Assembly: GCF_026151205.1 (NCBI RefSeq)
Contig: NC_087078.1
Span: 8,696,675 to 8,760,674 of the forward strand
Length of the DNA: 64,000 bases
Origin: Bolinopsis microptera
Lineage: Eukaryota; Ctenophora; Tentaculata; Lobata; Bolinopsidae
Direction of reading: 5' to 3'
Below are positions 32,961 through 45,555 of the stretch, piece after piece. Position 1 is the first letter of the stretch. Each line of letters begins with the position of its first letter. Under the pieces are notes generated by a model. That model searched no databases and was not told the DNA's origin. It worked only from the letters and a program-made list of their open reading frames with translations. The position numbers were made by a program, and so were the translations under genes.

Positions 32961-35900
32961 TTCTGAACCGAAAATACAAAACTATTGAAAATTAAAAATT
33001 TTAAAACTTGATTTTTAAGAGCAGCAAAGAGAAAAATTAAACCATGTTTTTAGCGATGGGACTGAGAGATCAGTGTTTGCTCTCCACCACACACTGCCGG
33101 CTGCACACCATTAATAAGGGACCATGAACAAGAGTGGGAGTGGAGTTATGATCAGAACAATGCAGACCGTGACCGATACCTCTAAAAGCTATAATAACTA
33201 ATCAGGATTCAGGGCTGGGGCTCGATCAGAATTACTTTTGTCAGGTACTGATAATTGTGTGACGAAGACTGAGAGTATTGCCATGGCGTGACAGTAATAT
33301 TAATGGTAATGGTTCGTGTTACAACTATAAGGTGCTTAATGGGGCACAATTAGTCTCAACTCTAATAATGACAAAACTGATATTGAAACCAAGTTATGAA
33401 GGCTGTCATGATAGTGTTATTATTGTTATGACGTGATTAAAGGTAATGAAGGGTTATACTTATACGTCTCGTAACACAAAGGAGACTTATTAAATGGTGG
33501 CTATGTTGCTCAACTCTGATCAAACGATTAAACTCTGATCAAACGATTAAACGGATATTGGATACTGATACTCGCAGTCATAGCATACTCAACCGAGTGG
33601 AGACTCATTTCGTTTTATAAAATATAAGATATGAACCAAAATCAAACGATCAAGATATATACGAGAACTAATAACAGCAAACTGAGAAGCACGTGTGTCA
33701 CCATAGAACCACATGAAATGTGTTTTAATCGGCTCATATTGAGCGAAGTTACTGAGCATCTCCTAGCTGTTATTACTTTACTGTTATCATTTTACTGGTG
33801 CCAGGTGAGCAATTTCTTACAAAGCGGAGAAAACCCAAACTGTAAGTTTTAAGCCTCATGGAGATCAATCGCAATATTGCTTTCGCGCTGATGAATTTAG
33901 ATTGTGTTTTGGTATAAAGATGTAAATCCTTCTTCATCTTGATTCGATGGTTTTGACTATGCTGATCAGACCTGAAGAACTAGAACTCAGGCCTCGTTGG
34001 AACTAAGTACAGTGTTACACGAAAATTGGCGGATCGAGAGAGAGGGTGGAACCTTCCGATAATTGCAATTGGTCGTAGCTTCATACGAACTATGACAACG
34101 TCTTAATCACTACTAATCATGCTCATCATTCGCCATCCAAATCAGCAGCATTTTCGTAGTATAGTGAAGTTAACCAGTATTAGTAAGTGTAACTAAACCA
34201 TATCTTAAGTTTAAGTTTCAACTTTGATTGAAAATTGAGAGAAATAACAAATCACAAAACTGTTAGCCGACAGTGCGTCTACAAGTGGCGCAATACCATG
34301 CACAGGTCGACTAATGACGGATTACTTAAACACAAATCACAGCAGCTGTGGAGTTATCAGAAATGGATATAAGACAGGAACCGAGAACACGTGTGAGATA
34401 GACCTAGTTTCACCTGCAGTTCACCTGCAGTTCACCTGCAGTTCACCTGCAGTTCACCTGCAGTTTACGTGCAGTTCACCTGCAGTTTACGTGCAGTTCA
34501 CCTGCAGTTCACCTGCAGTTCACCCTCAGGACTTACAATGCAGACATTAACACCGGATATTACATATTAATATTATTATTATGTGCAATATAGTACTAAT
34601 ATCTATATCATGCAATACTCAATAGCCATTAGCCAATATATGACATAAACGCATATGAAAATATGAAATGTGCCGTCAAATTTGATGTGATAATTGTCAT
34701 TATTGACGTGATGCACCAATGCACATGCGTCATGCAATTTCATATGCAGTTCACATTATGCCAATAATTAAGTTAAACTTTAACATGAAATTATCACCAT
34801 AGCGTCAACTTTTTAACAGCATGTAAATAATCGAGTCTAATTCCGCCATCTCAATCAGATACCAAACGTCCAAACAATTCAACTTCAACAGTTCTCCTTC
34901 GATTACGACTGTACTACTACGACTACGAGTACTGTAACTGAGCTGAAAAAGCTTTAAGCTAGTCCCACTATTAGAAATATTTCGCCGCTGCATTTCAATA
35001 AATATTACATAGTCAAACAAACTAAAGCTGGAACTAAAAATAATCCTTCTCTACCATTAGCAAGGTGTCACTAGGTGCTCTATCCCACAGCTGATAACCA
35101 GATACTACTTCAATAATAAAGGTATAACTCACACACCAGTTTAATATCACTTAATAGCTCAACTTCAACATTCAAGTACAATAGTGAATAGTCTGAAAAT
35201 TCTTCGTTTTCACTAACTACTGCAACTCACAGATATACTCGAGTAAAACAACGTACGGTACACTAGTACTACCACTAACCAACAAAAGTACTACTCTTCT
35301 TCGTAATCCAATGTGTCACATAACCAATTACCTGCCGAAATTAGTGCCTCTCCAACTAACCAACACACAGCAATACTAGTAATAGTACTGCCGATAATGC
35401 TACCTAAACGTCTGCACCACTACACAGAACACTTGTACTTGCCAGCACAAACAACTAACTTCCCGTTTTATCCGACTGTGAACTGTGAAGTAATATCTGT
35501 AACTGTGTAGGCACTAGGCTGTGAGCTGAGAGTGTGTCTGGAAGTTTGGCATTTAATTTGCTGGCTGATTTGTCGGAGGAAGTTGTCTGAAGTTTAAGGT
35601 GAAATACTTATTACTATTACTTATTACTATTAGTACGTTTATTGGGATGTGCTGCCATTCCCAGGTATGAGCAACGTTGAAGAAGCTATCGGTGGTTATG
35701 TGTAGGAATGTTATGAAGGAAGTGGTAGACAAACACAATAAAATGATACGGAGGCCTTTGTTCATTGTTGGTGTTAGCTGTCGGCTCTGTTGTCGTGCGA
35801 CTTGTATAAAAGTTCACAAACTATATATTATACACATAATATATATATACACACGATACTATTGTAAAACACGCAATTTTGTTAGTGTGCTTCTCGTGGA

Positions 35901-37411
35901 GATATCAATCGCTGCTTTAAGTTTAATCGATCTTAACCACTACAAAATAGATAGCAATTACTTCCTCAGACAATGCAACCAGGTCGAGACAGTGATTTAT
36001 TAATATCTGCAACGTAGTTTCACATTCCAATCTTTCCGCAGAACAATTTTGGTGTTGAAAATGTATCATTTTTTATCGGATTTTGGAGAAAAATGAAACG
36101 AAGTATATTAAGAAAATTAATTTTGTTAAAATTTACTATACAATAGCACATAAAGATTAGTGATGTGTATAAGAATGTGCTCACCAAACTGCTCAAGACT
36201 TCAGAGTAAATGTGTTATTTACAGGATAATGTCGTGTGTAAATCTGTAACTCTAATGTTATACTCACCATAAACCTTTTACCTCAAAATGTTAATTTAAA
36301 ACTCTGTCAAAACATCTTACACTATGAATTCTGCTAATCCAGTAAAACTTATGAATATAAACTCTCAACACAATATTATGAAGAATCAATTAAAGGAATG
36401 TCATGACAACTATTAAGATCACGTGCAATCTTATTTCTAACCACGTGCAATATTGTTTCTTATATAAACTTCATCCCAACTCAGCTGGTTGTAAAGCAAG
36501 CGCTAAAATAAATATGACCCACCAAAATAGCTGTACCGCAACGAACCAGTACAGTTTTAGGGTTACTCCATTATACTCAGAAACGTTTATAAAATTTTGA
36601 AGAAATCCTATTCGATTTACAGACTTTAAAGCTATGATATAGACTAATTAATATATAAATCAAACTATTTTCAATTCTCCACTACAAATCGGTCCAGGCA
36701 CTGCCTAAAACAGCAATGCACTGAAAGTACTTTTGAGTACACTACAATCATATTTAATGTCACGTGTAAGAAAGAGCTACAGTATCTAAATTTCAAAGCA
36801 TTACGTGCAACATAAGATGCAGCTTAAAGCTGAGATTATGAAGTGCGATATACCCACGTGCAGGGTTGTAAACTCAGTGCGGCACACGCACGTGTATTTG
36901 TCTGTTCAAAACTGCGTTATGTTGCACGTTAGACCCTGTACGCGCGTAAATGTTACACAAATGCGTGAGAATATTACACACATTCACGTTACGTAACAAA
37001 GTGACATTTGCAAAAAACGTCAAAATATTATAAAATACAAGTAACTGTGAAATATCTTAGTGAATCAAATAAAAATATAACAAAGCACAAATCCGCACTT
37101 TTTTCCCTTGATCGCTAAAATTGTCTGAGCAGTAAAACACGACACTATACAATATCAATAAGATCGAGTAAAAAAGTGCGGAAAATTCAAAACTTCTGTC
37201 AAATATAAAGCTTGTTACATTAGTCTGGCGAGAGGGGAGGCGACACACCTAGATCTGAACCCGATATTGTCCGCCTCACCCTCTCCTCACACTGTATCTC
37301 TATTCTAGGACCTAGTATTCTAACATTTCTTCCAGCTCAATGCTCAGCTCGCGCGCAAGTTTATACCACGTGTCATGACAACTAAATTCCATTGCCACGG
37401 TAACAACTATC
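32961..37411. other. AT-rich gene-poor stretch
   Basis: No frame or exon chain that I can support. It holds the 11-bp array at 34408-34522 and several CACGTG sites (36420-37370) close to the 3' end of the GDNF-receptor-like gene. Confidence 0.4.
34408..34522 (+). repeat. 11-bp minisatellite (TTCACCTGCAG)
   Basis: About ten copies in phase; three carry TTTACGTGCAG instead, which creates ACGTG. Confidence 0.85.
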
Positions 37412-39785
37412 TCATCTCGAGTTAAATAGGTTAAAGAATAGCGCGACAGTCAGTAATAGCGCATATTGTCCTTGGGAGCAACTGTTTTTAGTGTGAGCTG
37501 AGTTCTCTACTGCTTGTGTTATGGCACCACATCGTACAGGGATAGTTGTGTTTACTTCTATACAGTTAGCTTGCATTCCGGCTGATGTCGGTGACTGGGA
37601 GGAGAAAGGGGGTAATGATATGTTTTAACGTGAAAAATAATGTCGACAACAAAAGCAGGTAAATGAAAGATCTCCTCCGGGATTTAAAGTGTCCAGTTTT
37701 AAGCAGTGAGCAAGAAAGTGAGCTAACCTTGTTGAAGTTCCTGTAAGCACTCCGACAAGATGGAGTACATGGAGCATGCTCAACTATAGTCTCCTCACAG
37801 GAGCCTACATATTTGTTGTGTAGTTCCTTGCATACTGAGTTTCGGAAACAGGCGTTCAGTTCTCTGTGACAATCTAAACTCATCGCTGAAACAGAAGGAT
37901 TGTTAGGAAGGTCGGAAATCAATACGAAAGGTGATATATCTATAAGCGTCCACTTAAAACAGAATGTGTTCAGCCGATGATTGCAGAAAAAAAGAGGATG
38001 TAATTTAAAAGATAAAAATAAAAGCAACTCACCCTCTCTAATGCAGCTAAGTTTAACATTCTTGACTCCCACACATTCCTGCTCAATAATCTTCTCTCCG
38101 TGAGGCCGCCGGGAGAGGAGTCTCTCGTAGGCCAGCTGACACTCCCGCGTGCACGGAATCATCTTGTCACTGCGCATCTGTGCGTCACACACGTACCTGT
38201 AGTTATCCAACTCCTGCGAGATGAGGTGTGTTTAATTGGTGAACTCACTAAGGTTCAGGGGATTTAGCGGATGGTTATTGAATTAAACTATTTAAATGAT
38301 ATGTTTTTCAGATCGCAGACTAAAATCACCCTGACAACACACATTATATACGCTAAGAAGCTGTCGTAATTACCTTTTTGCAGTCGGAGTCCATATTGCA
38401 ATCCTTAACAGTTATAGTACACTCGGAGAACTCGTAATTATTGTCCTGGTCCTCTTTTTCTTCCTTTTTCTCTTCAGGGTTGTCTTCAGTTGGAGTACCT
38501 TCTGTTGGCTCTTTTGGGGCAGGACCTGGTAAAGTGAACTTGTTAGCACATATCGCGATTAACTATTATAAAACGGGTAATAAACTCTGTCCATAATCAC
38601 AGATACGATCAGCCAAAGCTGAGTGGACGGATATCTGATAACAATAACAGTTTGTATAATAAACTATAATACTTACATCCTGCAGTCTCGGGCAGTTCAT
38701 CGCTGTTATCCCCACAGTCATCTTCACCGTCACACTTCAGAGAGTTGCTGATGCACCTGTTCAGGGTCTCGCAGTGGAACTGGTCTGCTGTGCACGCATC
38801 TGAGGAGGGATTCTGTTAAAAGGAGCTTAGAATGGAAAATATGGAATCAATTTGAGATCTGTTAACCAATAAAACCAGTCTGAATAATAAATATCTCGCG
38901 GGATCGTTTGTGGGTTTAGATGGGGGGGGGGGGGGTCCCGTTTAGATCAATAAGTAGATCAACTCACCACAGTTAGCCTCGTCAGTACCATCCCTACAGT
39001 CCACTCGGCCGTCACACTTAAACTGTTGTGACAAACACCGGTCTCTGTCACACTTGAACTCGTTCCCTCCGCAAGAATTACAGTTCACTTCGTCTGTGGG
39101 AGTTACAGTTAGAACAGTCTTTTACTAAGAGACGAAAACATAAGTACCCTAATTGGTAGGGTTTGTGAACCTGAGATTACTACGGTCTGATAGGCAAGAT
39201 TCTGGAAACTTCTTCCAGGTATCGACTTGCGATACAAAGAATAAGCCTTCAATTGATAGACGAGTGTACTTATATCTATAGACAACTGTCAATTTTGAGA
39301 CTACCCTACGTTAGACAACAATAAGACGCAATAAATAATAAACAGTGCATGCTATGACTAATGTATCCACCAAATAACTAACCTGATCCGTCTGTACAGT
39401 CCCTGATAGCATCACAACGAGACGGTAAAGGAACACATTGACTCTTGTCAGCACAGCGGAACTGGTTTGAGAGACACTTGTCTGAAAAGAGAGACAAGTG
39501 TTAAGCACGGACTACTTACTGTGTTTTTACTATCGGGAGAGTTGTCAAAATTGGCGTTAAATATTTACGAGAGGCGATTAAAAATGAGCTCATGTCTACG
39601 ATACGAATGTAAATATCAATACCAAAGAAAAATATTGAATTTCTATATTAATGGGAAATGTTTTTCAAGATTCTTACCGCAATCCGTTTCATCCATTCCA
39701 TCCTCGCAATCCTCAAAGGAGTCGCACCGGAAGGAGATAGGTTTGCACATTCTGTCGCAATAGATCTGGTCCTGTCTGCACATAT
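37412..39785 (-). CDS. LDLa x4 + GDNF/GAS1 x2 receptor with GPI-anchor-like tail
   Basis: There are eight minus-strand exons: 39785-39678, 39481-39383, 39093-38968, 38799-38677, 38525-38374, 38213-38033, 37885-37728 and 37594-37412. All phases match. Exons 1-4 are one LDLa module each, with phase-1 borders as usual for this module; the pattern C.....F.C....C......CDG..DC.DG.DE..C is plain. Exon 5 is an acidic/Pro linker. Exons 5-8 carry two cysteine-rich units like the GDNF-receptor/GAS1 fold (C...C.....Y...C...C......L..C). The end is a polar stretch, then [14 protein letters not shown] and stop, as in GPI-anchored GFR-alpha proteins. A cell-surface receptor or co-receptor is likely. The true 5' exon is upstream, perhaps at 50232-50334. 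Confidence 0.85.
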
Positions 39786-39914
39786 CTGAAATAAGTGGAT
39801 GTGTTATTTGACTGGCATTTTGTAACAAGTCCGTTTCTGGACTCTGGTTAATTTCTGCAATTTATTTCACTGTTAATAGTTGGCTGGAGAGTCTGCGGTT
39901 CAAGTCTAGAATAG

Positions 39915-41750
39915 ATGGTTTTGGTACCGATTCTATTGACAATACATATTGTTCTCCAACAACGTACCGCTCTTAAATCTTTAAAATCTAAGAAATCTGA
40001 ATTGAAATTTCTTCCTGCTGATAAGGGCAACGCCACTGTTGTACTGACTCACGATCAATACATAACCAAAGTTACCGACCACTTATCCTCAGGTAGTTAC
40101 ACCCTCTTAACGAAAGACCCCACTCAATCCGTTACCACTAAACTACAGAAAGTCCTCAAGAAACTACACACCGACAAGATGATCACGACCGACCTATACC
40201 ACAAGATGCGCAACCTACATCCTAGATGGCCTCAACTTTACGGACAACCTAAGATACACAAACCCGGCGCACCTATCCGTCCCGTAGTCAGCTTCTACAA
40301 CACCCCCCTCCAAGCCCTCCACAAAGTCCTCGCATCTTTCCTCAAACCCCTAGCCCAGAACCCCTTACGCCTCAAAGACTCTTCCGACTTCAAACATCGC
40401 TTCGACTCCTCTCTCAATCCCTCCTTCCACTACCACGCCTCCTTAGACGTCCAATCCTTGTACACCTCCTGTGACATGCGCCTAGCCCTCAAAACTGTCA
40501 TCTCCTCCTTTGAACAGAACCCCTCTCGTCTTCCCTCCAATGTCACCACCACCACCATAGGCTCCCTTATCAACTTTTGCCTTGACAACTCATACCTTGA
40601 ATTCAACGGCTCCTTCTACTCCCAAGACGAAGGTGGTACAATGGGATCCCCCCTCATTGTTGAACTAGCTGAAATCCGCCTTGCTGAAATCGAGACCTTA
40701 GCTTTATCCTCATGTCCTGACCCTCCGAACACTTACTCCCATTTCGTTGACGACGGCCTTGGATCTTTCAGAGACAGAAACCACGCAGAATCCTTCCTTA
40801 CATTCCTTAACTCCCTTACTGAAGACCTCAACTTTACCCAAGAACATCCCTCTACAGACGGAACTATACCCTTCCTTGACGTTCTCATCCACCCTGACAA
40901 ATCCACATCAGTCTACAGAAAACCCACCCACACCAACCTCTACACCAAGTACTCCTCCTGCACCACCAACTCATCTAAGAACGCAGTCATCCGATCACTG
41001 ACCAGAAGAGCCCACAACATCTGCTCACCCCAACACCTTGACGACGAACTCCAGACAGTACGACACGTTTGCCTCCAGAACGGCTTCCCTCCTCACCGCA
41101 TCACCACCATCATGGACGAAGTACAACGGAAATTCACCAACCCCTCTCGCCACCAATCCCTAGCCTCATTCAACCGACAGACCCGTGAACATGCCCTTAG
41201 TGTTTCTCTTCCTTTCCATCCCTCCCTATCCAAACCCATCTCCAAGATACTCGGACAACACGACATCAAAGTCACCCACTCCTCTGCTACCTCCCTCCGC
41301 AACCTCCTCACCAAAACGAAGACCACACCCCCTACTCACCTCACTCCCAACACCATCTACGAAATTTCCTGCTCACAGTGCCCCTCCAAATACGCCGGAC
41401 AGACCTACAGACCCTTGGTCCACCGCATGAAAGAACACGAACGATGTTACAGACTCAACAACGCCATCGACGAATCCACAGACAGAATCAAATCAGCCCC
41501 TGCACATCATGCCCTGACCACCGGCCACACCATATCCTGGAACAACATCGAAGTCCTCAAATCCCTCACCTCACGCTCCCAACTTGACCTCACAGAACAC
41601 GCAGCTATACAAATACGACAACCAGCTATGAACAGAACAGACCGCGCACCCAAATGTAGTTCCCTCTGGGACCCCATTCTTCCTAAAATTGCCAAATCCT
41701 TAAAGTCCAGACCATCTGGCATTTCCTTCTCAACCTCAACAGAAGACTAA
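39915..41750 (+). CDS. Penelope-type reverse transcriptase with GIY-YIG-like endonuclease
   Basis: 611 codons, uninterrupted. The N-terminal motif FLPADKGNATVVL is near the usual PLE start. RT motifs in order are LYGQPKIHKPGAPIRPVVS, LDVQSLYTS, EGGTMGSPL and FVDDGLGS (FVDD in place of YADD), then IPFLDVLIH. The C-terminal region has IYEISCSQCPSKYAGQT followed by HRMKEHE, the PLE form of the GIY-YIG nuclease with its Cys pair before the YxGxT strand. GC content is higher than in neighbouring DNA. The frame is intact, so activity in the recent past is likely. Confidence 0.85.
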   Translation: MVLVPILLTIHIVLQQRTALKSLKSKKSELKFLPADKGNATVVLTHDQYITKVTDHLSSGSYTLLTKDPTQSVTTKLQKVLKKLHTDKMITTDLYHKMRNLHPRWPQLYGQPKIHKPGAPIRPVVSFYNTPLQALHKVLASFLKPLAQNPLRLKDSSDFKHRFDSSLNPSFHYHASLDVQSLYTSCDMRLALKTVISSFEQNPSRLPSNVTTTTIGSLINFCLDNSYLEFNGSFYSQDEGGTMGSPLIVELAEIRLAEIETLALSSCPDPPNTYSHFVDDGLGSFRDRNHAESFLTFLNSLTEDLNFTQEHPSTDGTIPFLDVLIHPDKSTSVYRKPTHTNLYTKYSSCTTNSSKNAVIRSLTRRAHNICSPQHLDDELQTVRHVCLQNGFPPHRITTIMDEVQRKFTNPSRHQSLASFNRQTREHALSVSLPFHPSLSKPISKILGQHDIKVTHSSATSLRNLLTKTKTTPPTHLTPNTIYEISCSQCPSKYAGQTYRPLVHRMKEHERCYRLNNAIDESTDRIKSAPAHHALTTGHTISWNNIEVLKSLTSRSQLDLTEHAAIQIRQPAMNRTDRAPKCSSLWDPILPKIAKSLKSRPSGISFSTSTED

Positions 41751-41862
41751 ATTTTTATTGACATTGTACTGTAATTTTCACTTTCCCACCCACACCTCCC
41801 CCACCCTCCACCCCTGACACCACTCAATCACATATAAGCATTGTCCACCACATCACATTCAG

Positions 41863-41906
41863 CTGACGACGATTAACACATGTTTATTGAAAGCTTCTAC
41901 AAGTTA
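41863..41906 (+). ncRNA. Possible hammerhead-ribozyme motif in the PLE 3' end
   Basis: CTGACGA (core CUGANGA) is followed by ATTAACA-CA-TGTTTAT (helix II, one mismatch). GAA, then AGCTT-CTAC-AAGTT (helix III, one G-T), then A as the cleavage base complete the order. Hammerheads are known in Penelope-like elements. Helix I next to the core does not pair well, so it may be degenerate. Confidence 0.4.
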
Positions 41907-41925
41907 AATCATCGTATCTCTTATA

Positions 41926-43990
41926 TGTTTTTAACCCAACTCCACTCAGTTTTCTCCAGGTAAGAAATCCAGGTAAAATTAAAATCAGCGACGTATTTAT
42001 CGTAATTATATTACAGCTAAGTCGGCTCGCTTTGTGGGTGCGTGCATTAAATATTAAAATGTACTGTGCGTGAGCGCGCGCTCTGTCTAGCCGCTAGCAA
42101 TATGCGCGTGATGAGCGCTGACATGAAAACACAAGGACTTCGCGCGTTACAGTAAGTATGTTACCAAATTTGCTCCATAATGAAGACCGAGTCTCGGAAG
42201 AATGAACTAGTTGCAACTACAAATGTTGGTTTTTAATTGAACTTTCATCGAATTTTTCTGTATGGTTAAAACTAAGCAGATGCGTGGCATCCAACCCAGG
42301 ATTACTCGACGAACTTAGCGCAGATTTTACGGCAGTCAAAAGCGCTGCAAGTAAAACGTGAGCTGCAAGCTCTAAATGATTTATATGCCGAATATGGGCT
42401 CTATAACGTCGTTTGTTTTAAAACAATAGTTTTTTATAACTCGTCGGATTGATGGTTGATTTGATTGGCAATGTCATTCAATGGTCACGAGTAACTCCAT
42501 GGCTACGTTTATCAGTTTGCTTTAGACACTAATTGTTGTTGTATGTTGAACGACCTTTTAAAAACTTAACTTTTCTCCCGTGACCTAGGTTTTTAAAGTG
42601 ATACAGTGTTTTTTCTGGTCTTTAAGAGTGTTAGGATCATAAAATGTGGGAATGTACATTCCGATGTGAAAAACGAAAATGATGATCATTATATCGATAG
42701 ATTGTATCATGTCTTAATCTTAGAATTCTACATCACATATTTTAAACAAAATCTATCAGCCATTCAACAAATTAGAGCTTTCTCCTTCGCGGTCCACAAC
42801 TCTCAACTATTTTGTAAAACGTATCCCACAATTGTCTGTGAGAGCACGTTACCACCGCACAAGCAACTTGTGTTGTTATTTATCAGGTTTGTAACGTGCA
42901 AGGTGGTCTCTCTTCTCAGAGGTTCTCTCGCTATTTGTGTGCAACCTGCGCTAATAAACATAGACTGTATCTTTAAATCGGAACACTGTGAAATCCTGAG
43001 AGTAGTAATACAGCTGGAAGTGTTAGTTCCTGATGAGAGTAATGGAGGAGCACACAACATAATATTATAAAGGAGCACACAACATGATATAATGGAACTA
43101 TTTGAGAATAATCTAATAAATAAGTGATCGCCAGGGCACATGTGTTATCTAATAACATCGTGTAATGATTCTCCTCTACCTTCCTCACTAACTCTCCCTT
43201 AACTCTGGCTCTCTCTCAGGTAACGTGGTATTACATTCTCAGGTCACGTGGTATTACACTCTCAGGTCACGTGGTATTACATTCTCAGGTATAGAGTGTA
43301 TGTGACGCAATGTGACGTCATGCTCGGCAGAGGAAATCCGCAGAATTTTCCATCGGTTTCTAAAATGTTAAGAGGTTATGATTTATTCACATTATTGGAT
43401 GTAATAGGAACCACATAATATGCGAGGGTGTTGAAGAATAAACTTGTGGTTTACTCCGCAGTACTACAGAAGATGACGTCACGAAATCAACCAAGCATGT
43501 CTGAGGTGTATTGTACATGAATAGTGGGTAAAGTTTTTCCAGGTCACGGCTACAAAAGTAGGACTACCAACAATAGGACCACAGATCACGTGAACAATAC
43601 AAACAGGATATCAACAGGCAATAAACCCGACCCCTGTAACCTAGCAACCAACCCCGACATGCTGTCTTGTCACGTGTTAAAGTGGGCTAGCCAATCAGCT
43701 AATAGCACGGACCAAAGACAGGAGCGTTACCATGACAACATAGCACTTCCTGTGCTCGAGTCACATTTGACCAATCAGACTCAGGTACTAAAACCACGTG
43801 ACAAAACCCGACCAATGAGACAGTGTAAAAAAATCGGGTAGTCCACCCAATAGAAGAAACTTCCTTGCTTCAAGCAGACTGCACTGGGTCTAATATACAC
43901 ATAGCATCCTACCATGGAGCTGTTTTATACAGTGTAGAAGCTAGCATCCTTGTAAATACACACTAATATACCGTCAACTCTCTCAGACAG
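41926..43990. other. Gene-poor spacer with E-boxes
   Basis: No firm gene. 43217-43289 holds three 23-bp copies of CAGGTCACGTGGTATTACA; several CCAATCAG and CACGTG sites follow to 43800. Confidence 0.4.
43217..43289 (+). repeat. 23-bp repeat with CACGTG, three copies
   Basis: Copies start at 43217, 43240 and 43263; the first has AACGTG instead of CACGTG. Confidence 0.8.
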
Positions 43991-44046
43991 CTGCAGGTAA
44001 CATAGTGTCTACATACTGACACATTGTACCACAGTCATCTGTACAG

Positions 44047-45022
44047 TGAGGGGTATTAGTGAGGGGTATAGGTAGTGTGGGGTAGTAGTGCGGGGTATAA
44101 TTAGTGAGGGATATTAGTGAGGGGTATTAGTGAGGGGTAGTAGTGAGGGGTGTTAGTGAGGGGTAGTAGTGAGGGGTATCAGTGAGGGGTATAGGTAGTG
44201 AGGGGTATAGGTAGTGAGGGGTATTAGTGAGGGGTAGTAGCAGGGACGTAGCCAGGATTTTTCTTTGAGGGGGGCTGTCGGCGAGCGAAGCGAGCCGACG
44301 CGTCCAATCAAGCTGCGCAGCGAGCGAAGCGTGCAAGCTGTGGCAGGGGTCTGGGGGCGCAGCCCCCAGCGGGGTCCAGGGGCGGAGTCCCTTGGCGGGG
44401 GCTAGGGGGGCGCAGCCCCCCGGAAATTTTTTGCTAAACAGGGTGTTTTAGACGACATTTGGCATTAAAGAAATTTGTAGGACAGCAATAAACTGGGATT
44501 GAAAAGAATCAAGTACTCACGTAAATTTGGTAACTTCACAACAGCAATCTGCAATCTCCAATCAGAATTTACGACTTACTCAGACCTCATCGTCTTAAGA
44601 TTTTTACATTTCCTACGGTCTAGGGGACACTATTGACTATAATTATAGAAGTCTTCTAGAATGTTTGCTTGGATTTAATGACATATATTTACTAATCCAC
44701 AGTTCAAATCTTTGACTGACTGCAGTCATAAACACAGCCCAGTTACCAGGCGACCATGGGGACTAGGGGGCTTATCTTTTTTCTGGGGTTCGATTTTTTC
44801 CGGGGGGGGGCTGCCGCCCCCCTAGCCCCCCCCTGGCTACGTGCCTGGGTAGTAGTGAGGGGTATTAGTGAGGGGTATTGTAGGTAGTGAGGGGTATTAG
44901 TGAGGGGTATAGGTAGTGAGGGGTATAGGTAGTGAGGGGTATTAGTGAGGGGTATTAGTGAGGGGTATTAGTGAGGGGTATTAGTGAGGGGTATTAGTGA
45001 GGGGTAGTAGTGAGGGGTGATA
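44047..45022 (+). repeat. GTGAGGGGTATTA minisatellite, split by a hAT-like insertion
   Basis: Units of about 12-15 bases (GTGAGGGGTATTA, with GTAGTA and TATAGGTA variants) fill 44047-44240 and resume at 44848-45022. Confidence 0.85.
44241..44847 (+). mobile_element. 607-bp non-autonomous hAT-like element
   Basis: The ends CAGGGACGTAGCCAGG and CCTGGCTACGTGCCTG are inverted repeats (15 of 16). The 8-base target duplication GGTAGTAG is exact (44233-44240 and 44848-44855). The left interior is GC-rich with repeated GCGAGCGAAGCG-type motifs; the rest is AT-rich and non-coding. Confidence 0.9.
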
Positions 45023-45555
45023 TGCCTAGTCAGTATGAGGGAGGGGTCACAGCAGTAAACTGAGAATAAACACAGCTCAAGAACATCTCCGCTTTTATAT
45101 AGGGACAAGCCAGACAATTCATGGCTTATAAAAAGTTTCAAATATCCCAGCTTCATTAAGATCTGAATAATAAGAAACTCAATATCAGACTAAATTTCAG
45201 TTGCGCGGTAGTAGCGCGTTACAGCACGTGGGGACAGGGGCGGCAGATCAAAGGGGGCCCAAAGAGCTTGTGAGAAGTGCTAGCAGGAAGCTCTAGACAT
45301 ATTGTACTGTGCGTGTGTATAAAGTTGGAAAATACTTTCTACATTCTCTGTCAATATGTTGACTGTGATCAAGCATTTTTTGAAATTAACGACACAATTT
45401 CTTACGAGTTTAAATAAAAGTCGTGTTTATATTATCTTGTGATTGTTATAATAACAATAACTAATAACGATTAAGTCAAAATTTTAAAAACAAACAAAAT
45501 ATATTTAAAGAATACTAATATATTTAAAGAATACTAATAGTGTTTAGTCCGTATT
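45023..45555. other. Short spacer downstream of the Lys/Pro-rich gene
   Basis: No gene seen. The sequence TATATTTAAAGAATACTAA is repeated in tandem near 45500-45540. Confidence 0.4.

Larger units (their letters stand above)
39899..41925 (+). mobile_element. Penelope-like retroelement, 5'-truncated
   Basis: It carries a long RT/GIY-YIG frame and a 3' region with a hammerhead-like motif (41863-41906). No second terminal copy is seen on the left, so the 5' end is probably lost. It is inserted upstream of the LDLa exons, on the opposite strand. Confidence 0.75.

Noticed and set aside
42606-43141. Overlapping frames on both strands
   Set aside because: No motif, no splice continuity and similar length on both strands, as expected by chance.
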